Part shown: piece after piece, positions 43,728-49,652 of the stretch
Layout: every line of letters begins with the position of its first letter
Position numbering within the stretch: position 1 is the stretch's first letter
DNA from: Nitrospirota bacterium
Lineage (GTDB): Bacteria; Nitrospirota; Nitrospiria; SBBL01; JAADHI01
Assembly (NCBI GenBank): GCA_029261165.1
Contig: JAJDBV010000019.1
Coordinates: forward strand, 1-49,652
Direction of reading: 5' to 3'
DNA length: 49,652 nucleotides
Translations under genes and position numbers: made by a program
Notes under the pieces: generated by a model
Seen by the model: only the letters and a program-made list of their open reading frames with translations
Database searches by the model: none
What the model was told of the DNA's origin: nothing

Positions 43728-44444
43728 CTAATTTCCGACCGATCCTTTCCGGTTTACGACAATCTCCTTGATGATGGTATGCGGGGAGAGGTGTAGGAGC
43801 CCGACGACGAGTTTGCCGATATCCTCCGGGGGAATCATTTCTTCTTGAGGGATAGAGACGCCCCTGACCATCGGAGTGGCGACGTAGCCGGGGCAGATTG
43901 CCGTTGCCCGAATTTGATGCTGGATCGCTTCCTCTAGGAGACTTTCGGTCAATCCGATCATGCCGAACTTGGAGGCACAGTAGGCCGATGCCCCACTGAA
44001 GCCCGACTTCCCTGCGATAGAAGCAATATTAATGATGTATCCGGAACGCTGCTGTTTCATCACCGGTAAGACCGCCTTGGTGGAAAGGAAAGCTCCCTTG
44101 AGATTAATGTTTTGTGTTTCATCCCAGACCTCTTCAGAGAGAGTCTCGATCGGGTTGAACTTCGCGACTCCCGCATTGTTCACAAGAAGATCAATCCGTC
44201 CAAAAATATCTACGGCTTGGTTTACAAAGGCGACCACTTGGTCCGCCTTTGAGATGTCGGCGGGTATGCCAATGATCTTTCCTCCTTCTTTCTCAAGAGA
44301 TTTTCTGGCACCATCGAGTCTTTGTTTATCTCGTGCTGCAATGGCCACGGCCATTCCCTCAGCTAGAAGTGCTGAGGCAATGGCAAGTCCAATCCCGCTG
44401 CTCCCTCCCGTAATCAAGGCAGCCTGACCCTGAAGATGTGACAT
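43728..44444 (-). CDS. short-chain dehydrogenase/reductase
   Basis: 238 residues, classical SDR of the FabG type: TGGSSGIGLAIA for NADP(H), NNAGVAKF, and the catalytic YCASK with Ser in NIASIAGKSG. Substrate unknown. It lies 86 bases upstream of acs on the same strand, so the two may share a transcript. Confidence 0.92.
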   Translation of the reverse strand: MSHLQGQAALITGGSSGIGLAIASALLAEGMAVAIAARDKQRLDGARKSLEKEGGKIIGIPADISKADQVVAFVNQAVDIFGRIDLLVNNAGVAKFNPIETLSEEVWDETQNINLKGAFLSTKAVLPVMKQQRSGYIINIASIAGKSGFSGASAYCASKFGMIGLTESLLEEAIQHQIRATAICPGYVATPMVRGVSIPQEEMIPPEDIGKLVVGLLHLSPHTIIKEIVVNRKGSVGN

Positions 44445-44535
44445 GGTGAGACCTCATAAGAAATGGTATTTTCATAAGTTACCTTACGTGGCCAGATTGT
44501 AACAATATAAGCACTGGAAAGCGAGAAAGACTTAA

Positions 44536-44573
44536 CGCCGCGAAGGGCGTTCAAACATCCTCCCTTCGCGGCG
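44536..44573. terminator. 12-bp perfect hairpin between SDR and tRNA-Lys
   Basis: CGCCGCGAAGGG (44536-44547) pairs with CCCTTCGCGGCG (44562-44573). No clear T-run, so it may be a structural or weak bidirectional terminator. Confidence 0.45.
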
Positions 44574-44642
44574 GAGTTTCTCAAAAAGTTGACAGTCGTT
44601 TTATGAACATGATAATAAAGGATCGTTTTTTAACGTGTTGTA

Positions 44643-44715
44643 GAGCCGCTAGCTCAGTTGGTAGAGCATCGCCCTTTTAAGGCGGGTGTCCTCGGTTCGA
44701 TCCCGAGGCGGCTCA
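44643..44715 (+). tRNA. tRNA-Lys(TTT)
   Basis: Full cloverleaf: acceptor GAGCCGC/GCGGCTC, D-arm GCTCAGTTGGTAGAGC, anticodon loop CTTTTAA (anticodon TTT), T-arm CTCGG TTCGATC CCGAG, discriminator A at 44715. CCA is not encoded. Confidence 0.97.
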
Positions 44716-45527
44716 CAACGTTTTCAATAGGTTATGAAGCACCCACCGCCCACAATCCGCTCACTGTGATAAAATTACAGCAGCCTTTATTCGGGAGTTT
44801 CCCGTTGGACGATATTTTGTCTGCACCACCCTGATACTCGGATCACCATGTTAAACGAAGCCTGCATAAGCCCAAGTTCTTTATTAAAGGCCGCCGAGGT
44901 GACCTCTCCTTTTTTTCCTAGCAAAGAGGCCGAGCACCTCATTCAGGTCCAACCCGATCCCTGATCGGAAGCAACTGACCTCACCTCTTTTAAAAAACCT
45001 TTCTATCTCTAAGCTGCCCATTCTCAAAAAATAATATCATTAGCCCTGAAGAGAAAAACTTTCCCACTTTAATGAATGATATTTCCTATGTCTCCCCCTA
45101 AATAGTTCCACTTCAAGGGTACTCTAGGGGTCTCTATTGAGGATCCGGTTTTCAGAGGCTTAAAGCGAACCCCGCTAACAATCGAATAACGTTTAAGAAA
45201 ATTCTGATATTAAGGGAGCAAGAAAGAATGGCATGAATTTTGTAGCTCCGTTCTAGTTCCGTGCATCTTTTGTGTAATATCATCAAGAGGGCCTTCACCC
45301 TCCCTCCTCCCGTCCCCCTCTTTTGAGGGGATTGACTCGTAGCTTTGTTATACCAATAATGAAGGCCTTTTAAATACCCGCCGGGATTTAATTTCGGACT
45401 TTCTACAGATTAAGTAGATGGCTTCACAGGTGTATCTTTGCATGGGAATAAAGGAAGTCTTTTCAAAAACGACATGTGTGTTGATTTATCCGTTTAGGAA
45501 CGGAAGTTCAGAAAAAGAGGAGATATT
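44716..45527. other. 812-bp gene-poor stretch before GGDEF gene
   Basis: No convincing gene. A 38-codon open frame at 44850 has no ribosome-binding site. It contains a 24-bp direct repeat at 45314-45337 and, at 45229-45244, TGGCATGAATTTTGTA, a sigma54-like site with correct spacing but two mismatches from TGGCAC-N5-TTGCA. Confidence 0.5.
45314..45337 (+). repeat. 24-bp direct repeat, left copy
   Basis: Starts CCCCCTCTTTTGAGGGG and ends ATTGACT; identical to 46000-46023. Contains the hairpin CCCCTC-TTTT-GAGGGG. The two copies flank the degenerate GGDEF gene. Confidence 0.8.
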
Positions 45528-45971
45528 ATGGCCACTGATCGGCTGACTGAAATCTTGGAGCGCGATTTTTTCCAATACCTCTTGGATCTCGAAATCCACA
45601 AAGCAGTTCGTTATCTCTATTTTTTTAGCCTGTGCGTCATCCAGCCAAACAGAGAATTTGGTGAAGAGCGTACCGACGAGGAAGAATCCATTACAAAGAC
45701 GATTGTACAACTTATTCGGGATGAGATTCGGGGAACGGATGTCGTGGGAAGGTTCGGGGAGGATAGGTTCTTTGTGATCCTTCATCAAGCCGACTTTGAA
45801 GAATCACGCGAAATTGGAGAGCGCATTCTGATTAAGATCAGGGGTTACTCCTTTAATATTAAAGACCAGGAAATCCACAGGACTGTCAGCATTGGAGCGG
45901 CCTGTTTCCCAACCCATGCCAATGACATAAATGGACTGGTTTCAAAGGCGGAGCAGATGCTAATTAAGTGA
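45528..45971 (+). CDS. degenerate GGDEF protein with intact c-di-GMP I-site
   Basis: 147 residues, a stand-alone GGDEF domain. The fold signatures are present (DRLTEILERDFFQYLLDLEIHKAVRYLYFFSLCVIQ, VSIGAACFP). The active site reads RFGEDRF (75-81) instead of RYGGEEF, with Arg in place of the catalytic Glu, so it should not make c-di-GMP. The inhibitory I-site RGTD (68-71) is intact and correctly five residues before the loop, so it can probably bind c-di-GMP. GAGGAG precedes the ATG. It lies just upstream of the polysaccharide export genes and is a candidate c-di-GMP receptor for them. Confidence 0.85.
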   Translation: MATDRLTEILERDFFQYLLDLEIHKAVRYLYFFSLCVIQPNREFGEERTDEEESITKTIVQLIRDEIRGTDVVGRFGEDRFFVILHQADFEESREIGERILIKIRGYSFNIKDQEIHRTVSIGAACFPTHANDINGLVSKAEQMLIK

Positions 45972-45999
45972 CCTCAGAATACGTAGGGAATAATCGGAA

Positions 46000-46023
46000 C
46001 CCCCTCTTTTGAGGGGATTGACT
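46000..46023 (+). repeat. 24-bp direct repeat, right copy
   Basis: Identical to 45314-45337. Lies 29 bases after the GGDEF stop. The hairpin CCCCTC-TTTT-GAGGGG is followed by ATTGACTTTTTA, so it could act as a terminator. Confidence 0.8.
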
Positions 46024-46152
46024 TTTTAAAAATATCAAGTATCCTGGTAATTTATCTTGCTAGGCGGAACCTGTTTCTTAGAAATGAATTAGTTCTACCT
46101 CGGGGAGGGAGCGTTCCTGACCAGTCTTCAACGCGATTCCCAAGACAACAAA

Positions 46153-46809
46153 ATGGGTAAGTGGGCCATGAAGAAACTTAAAGTATGGATGATCGGGATG
46201 ATCTTGACGGCTGGCCTCATGATGTCCACTGTGGTTCGAGCCGAGGAGGAGCGTGACGGAACCAGGCCGGAAACAATGACCAGTAGACTCTCCTCAGTTG
46301 AAATACGTGAGGGTCAGACGGTTGATTACTTGATCGGCCCAGAAGATGTCTTGGAGATCGTTGTATGGAAAAATACCGAGTTGTCGAAAGTGGTGACGGT
46401 TCGTCCCGATGGGAGGATCTCATTACCGTTGATTGGAGACGTCGAGGCCGCCGGCGTGACGGCAAACGCCCTTCGGGAATCGATCAAGGGGCGGCTCAAG
46501 GCATTTCAAAAGGTCCCGGCAGTGTCGGTCATCGTCCAGCAGGTGAACAGTTACAATATTTACATGCTGGGCGAGGTGGACCGCCCCGGCAGATATATGC
46601 TTAGAAGTCGTATTACTCTGCTCCAGGCACTCAGCCTGGCCGGCGGATTTACGCAACTTGCATCACGAAATAATATCTTGATATTGCGCAAAGGGGATCG
46701 TGAGAAGCAAGAGAAGATCCTCAAGTTCGGATTTATGGACTTCATAATCAAAGAGGATACGAGGAAGAATATTCTCTTGAAGCGTGGAGATACCGTTATT
46801 GTCCCATGA
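46153..46809 (+). CDS. polysaccharide export protein, first paralogue
   Basis: 218 residues (213 if the ATG at 46168 is used, which I think equally likely). Signal peptide (MKKLKVWMIGMILTAGLMMSTVVRAEE), Poly_export domain (VDYLIGPEDVLEIVVWKN, VTVRPDGRISLPLIGDVEA) and an SLBB-like domain (YMLGEVDRPGRYMLRS). Wza-type periplasmic/outer-membrane channel for exopolysaccharide. The next gene is a close paralogue. Confidence 0.9.
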   Translation: MGKWAMKKLKVWMIGMILTAGLMMSTVVRAEEERDGTRPETMTSRLSSVEIREGQTVDYLIGPEDVLEIVVWKNTELSKVVTVRPDGRISLPLIGDVEAAGVTANALRESIKGRLKAFQKVPAVSVIVQQVNSYNIYMLGEVDRPGRYMLRSRITLLQALSLAGGFTQLASRNNILILRKGDREKQEKILKFGFMDFIIKEDTRKNILLKRGDTVIVP

Positions 46810-46822
46810 TAAAAGGATGGCC

Positions 46823-47848
46823 ATGTGTGGTTCAGTTACAAGGGTACGTTTCCGGAGAGGCAGGCGGTTGCTCCTTTTTGTTTTCATTCTCACGGCAGTA
46901 AGCTTTAGCGCTTGTGCGGTTCAGAATCCTTCGTTAAAACCGGACCGGTTTGAACGGCGAGTTATCCGGGAGATTTCCGCTTCGGAAACCGAGATTACCA
47001 TCTCAGCCAACCGGCGTTTTGGTTATCGTATTCGTGCCAGAAATAGCCGCCCAGAGTTGATGGTCTTTCTGAAGGAAACGCATCCCGGACAGTACCTTCA
47101 ACCCATATCAGTGAACAATGAAGTGGTGACTGCGATTATTCCGCGTCGCATTGTAGATATTAGAGGTAAACGGGGGACAGAGCTGCGCATCATTTTGAAA
47201 CATGATATGGATTATCAAGTGCAGGAAGAGGGAACCAAGTTGATTATCACATTAAAAAGTGAGCGTTCAAACCTCTCAAAGGCCGCGTTGAAAGTAGATC
47301 GCATGAGTATTGAGTCTCAGACAAATGAACCTTCTTCCAGGGCCAAGTCTCTCAACGATGAGGTCGGGGATTATGTGATTGGTCCTGAAGATGTTCTGGA
47401 GATTATTGTTTGGAAAAATGAGGAACTATCAAAGGTCGTTACGGTTCGTCCCGATGGAAGGATCTCATTGCCGTTGATTGGAGACATCCAGGCCGCAGAC
47501 GTGACGGCAGACACCCTCCGAAAATCAATTAGAGAGCGGCTTAAGGCATTTCAAAAAGTTCCGGCAGTGTCGGTCATCATCCAGCAGGTCAATAGCTTTT
47601 CAGTATTTGTCATGGGCGAGGTGGCTCGCCCGGGAAAACTCCAACTTCGAAGCGATACCACACTCCTCCAGGCCATTACCTTGTCAGGGGGGTTCACAGA
47701 ATTTGCCGCCGTCAAGAAGATTATCTTATTACGACGGGAAAGTGGACGGGAGCAACGAATAAAGATCAATTATAACGATATTGTCACCGGCAAGAACCCG
47801 GACGGCAATATCCTTCTCAATCGAGGCGATACGATTGTCGTGCCCTAG
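46823..47848 (+). CDS. polysaccharide export protein, second paralogue, with AMIN-like N-terminus
   Basis: 341 residues. Lipobox FSACA near residue 31, an N-terminal AMIN-like beta domain (about 40-150, ETEITISANRRFGYRI, TKLIITLKSE) and then the same Poly_export and SLBB modules (YVIGPEDVLEIIVWKN, VTVRPDGRISLPLIGDI) as the first paralogue, with very high nucleotide similarity over about 420 bp. The AMIN-like domain may bind peptidoglycan and anchor the exporter. ATG 46823 has AAGGA upstream. Confidence 0.88.
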   Translation: MCGSVTRVRFRRGRRLLLFVFILTAVSFSACAVQNPSLKPDRFERRVIREISASETEITISANRRFGYRIRARNSRPELMVFLKETHPGQYLQPISVNNEVVTAIIPRRIVDIRGKRGTELRIILKHDMDYQVQEEGTKLIITLKSERSNLSKAALKVDRMSIESQTNEPSSRAKSLNDEVGDYVIGPEDVLEIIVWKNEELSKVVTVRPDGRISLPLIGDIQAADVTADTLRKSIRERLKAFQKVPAVSVIIQQVNSFSVFVMGEVARPGKLQLRSDTTLLQAITLSGGFTEFAAVKKIILLRRESGREQRIKINYNDIVTGKNPDGNILLNRGDTIVVP

Positions 47849-47908
47849 AAGTTCATACAGGTGCCAGGGGGTAAGGATGTCAGAGTGTAGGGGTATAGGA
47901 GAAATCGT

Positions 47909-49468
47909 TTGGAAATGATGGAGGGAAAAGAGGATTACCTGCAAACGACTTGGGACTATCTTGCGGTCATGGGGCGGCGTAAGGTATGGTTTTTAATGCC
48001 ATTCCTTAGCGGAATTCTAATTTCTATTTTCCTTATACTCTATCTGCCAAAGATCTATAAATCAAACACCCTCATTTTAGTAGAGGCACAGAAGGTCCCT
48101 CAGGATATTATCCAGTCGGCGGTTACCGGGACAGTTGAAGGGCGTCTTTCAACCATTCGACAACAAATTTTAAGCCGGTCGCTTCTCCAGAGGATGATCG
48201 ATAAGTACGGTTTGTATCAAAACACCTCCCCGTCTCTCTTTGACAAATTAGTCAAACAGGCAGGGTTGGGTGGCCTGTTGAAAACTGATGAGCGCCAAAT
48301 GACTTCTGAAGAGACTCTCGAGCGGATGCGGAATAATATCGACGTGAAGACAATGGGAAAGAGAGATATTGTTAACGCCTTTTCCCTCTCTTTCGAGGGG
48401 AGTGATCCAAGCACCGTGATGAATGTGACCAATGAACTCGCCTCTTTTTTTATTGAAGAGAACTTGAAGATACGTGAACAATTGGTAGAGGGAACCACGG
48501 AGTTTCTCACGCAAGAATTGCAGAATATTAAAGAGACCCTTGAAAGACAGGAAAAACGTATTGCAGACTTTAAGCGGCGTTATATGGGTGAATTGCCGGA
48601 ACAGCTCGATGCAAACCTTCGGGCGCTTGATCGATTTCAGGGCGAGCTACTCTCAACCCAGTTTGCAAGGAAATCGTCGCGGGACCGGATCATGATGCTC
48701 GAAAACACATTAGGGGTGATTAAAAACCGCATCAGTGGGGGAGAGGGAGAAGCCCTTCAACACGATACCAATCTCCAATTGAAACTCCGTGAGAAAAAAA
48801 GGAATCTGGAAATCCTCCGTCTGGAATTTAAGGAAGATTATCCGGATATACATATCCTCAAGAACCAGATTCAAGGACTCGAAGAGAAGCTTGAGTCCGA
48901 TCGGATGAACGAATCACTGGCGCAGTCATCTATTGAAGGGAATGAGAACCCATCGATCGTGAGATCAGCAGTTGATCAAGCACCATCGGTCGTTGATCTT
49001 CAAGGGCAGATCCGGAACACGAAGACGGAGTTAGGGCACCTGAAAGGGCGTGAAGAGAAACTTCGAGAGCAGATACGGGCCTATGAACTTCGCGTTGAAA
49101 GTGTCCCGGCACGGGAACAGGAGTTGGCAATGCTTTTGCGGGACTACAACAATACCCAAAAAAGTTATGAAACCCTCCTAGACAAAAAGTTAACCTCCGA
49201 GATATCTGAAAATCTCGAAAAGCGCCAAAAAGGAGAGCAATTCCGCATTCTCGATCCAGCCAATCTTCCTGAGAAACCGATAAAACCAAATCGACAGAAA
49301 ATCGGTTTAGCCGGAATCGTTCTGGGGCTTGGAGGGGGAATTGCGCTCGTCTTTATCCGGGAACAGTTTGACAGTTCACTCCGAAAACCGGAGGAAGTCG
49401 AGAAGATTGTTGGTGTCCCCGTGCTTGTATCAATACCGGATTTTACTGATGAGATGGAAGAAAGCTGA
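47909..49468 (+). CDS. polysaccharide chain-length determinant (Wzz/EpsF type)
   Basis: 519 residues. Two membrane helices (PFLSGILISIFLILYLP near residue 32; IGLAGIVLGLGGGIALVFI near 465) bracket a long periplasmic coiled coil (about 190-430). The C-terminal loop has the GNVR/Pro-rich pattern LPEKPIKPNRQK, typical of exosortase-associated (XrtA) polymerisation regulators. Start TTG 47909 has AGGAG about eight bases upstream. It partners with the tyrosine kinase that follows. Confidence 0.92.
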   Translation: MEMMEGKEDYLQTTWDYLAVMGRRKVWFLMPFLSGILISIFLILYLPKIYKSNTLILVEAQKVPQDIIQSAVTGTVEGRLSTIRQQILSRSLLQRMIDKYGLYQNTSPSLFDKLVKQAGLGGLLKTDERQMTSEETLERMRNNIDVKTMGKRDIVNAFSLSFEGSDPSTVMNVTNELASFFIEENLKIREQLVEGTTEFLTQELQNIKETLERQEKRIADFKRRYMGELPEQLDANLRALDRFQGELLSTQFARKSSRDRIMMLENTLGVIKNRISGGEGEALQHDTNLQLKLREKKRNLEILRLEFKEDYPDIHILKNQIQGLEEKLESDRMNESLAQSSIEGNENPSIVRSAVDQAPSVVDLQGQIRNTKTELGHLKGREEKLREQIRAYELRVESVPAREQELAMLLRDYNNTQKSYETLLDKKLTSEISENLEKRQKGEQFRILDPANLPEKPIKPNRQKIGLAGIVLGLGGGIALVFIREQFDSSLRKPEEVEKIVGVPVLVSIPDFTDEMEES

Positions 49469-49482
49469 GGGTAATTAGGGTA

Positions 49483-49652
49483 ATGAGCAAAAAAGAAACG
49501 AACGCGGAAATGAAAATTATTACAACGAGTCGTCCGGCATCCATCGCTTCTGATCGGTACCGAATGCTCTATTCAAAAGTTGACCTGCTCTGCCGTTTGG
49601 AGAAGAGAAAAATTATTGCGGTAACGAGTTCGGTCAAAGGGGAAGGTAAGAC
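49483..49652 (+). CDS. BY-kinase/CpsD-like ATPase (partial)
   Basis: The first 56 residues are visible: MKIITTSRPASIASDRYRML, then IIAVTSSVKGEGK, the start of the P-loop (Walker A) of the CpsD/CapB bacterial tyrosine kinase family. It would phosphorylate itself and control polysaccharide assembly with the chain-length protein. Cut by the window end. Confidence 0.88.
   Translation, partial: MSKKETNAEMKIITTSRPASIASDRYRMLYSKVDLLCRLEKRKIIAVTSSVKGEGK

Noticed and set aside
44850-44966. 38-codon ORF in the gap after tRNA-Lys
   Set aside because: No ribosome-binding site or recognisable family; poor codon pattern.
1-49652. CRISPR array
   Set aside because: No evenly spaced short direct repeats with variable spacers anywhere; the only phased repeats (8352-8383) have no spacers.

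Overview
This is a chromosomal window from a Gram-negative bacterium of moderate GC. It carries a TonB/ExbB/ExbD energy system, TonB-dependent outer-membrane receptors, lipoproteins with their lgt transferase, and a polysaccharide export locus. A family B DNA polymerase, a Vibrio-type DUF3450-TtpC-ExbB-ExbD-TonB-TPR operon and an exosortase-type polysaccharide locus would fit Nitrospirota or a deltaproteobacterial-like lineage. I cannot fix the taxon from the sequence; this is inference.

Layout. (1) 1-8560 looks like an accessory island: an atypical family B DNA polymerase with a small overlapping partner, an AT-rich DUF262/HNH nuclease with an overlapping partner, an HU-like protein, an SRAP (YedK/HMCES-like) protein, two unknown proteins and a broken WYL regulator. 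It ends at a 45-bp fragment of the 3' half of a tRNA-Ala(CGC), the expected right attachment site of an element integrated in that tRNA. (2) 9.2-12.4 kb holds a small lipoprotein with an HExxH motif and two c-di-GMP proteins. (3) 12.6-25.3 kb is an iron/metal uptake block: a TonB receptor with a DUF4198 protein and a PepSY membrane protein, a complete TonB2-like operon, a truncated Fur-like gene, a second TonB receptor and the C-terminal remnant of a third. Fur-box-like palindromes lie just downstream of two well-formed sigma70 promoters, and the first is followed by a strong terminator about 120 nt before the receptor gene (candidate sRNA or leader). (4) 25.4-44.4 kb is housekeeping: nuclease, AmpG-like permease, ABC-class ATPase, hemE, hemH, NCS2-like permease, amidase, truA, msrB, lgt, a ChaN-like lipoprotein with a PDZ domain, acs and an SDR. 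(5) A tRNA-Lys and a gene-poor stretch precede a catalytically dead GGDEF protein with an intact c-di-GMP I-site, then an exopolysaccharide export locus (two tandem export proteins, a Wzz/Eps chain-length protein, a BY-kinase) that runs off the right edge.

The most notable feature is a dispersed structured repeat of about 140 bp, with six copies at 4897-5038, 5441-5579, 27586-27726, 30614-30752, 39952-40262 (interrupted by a 166-bp hairpin element) and 41548-41689. Each copy has terminal inverted repeats that pair within the copy but differ between copies, and an apical stem with compensatory changes. One copy sits in frame inside the SRAP gene and adds about 46 residues; others supply the start region of hemH and overlap the stop codons of the ABC-class ATPase and acs genes.
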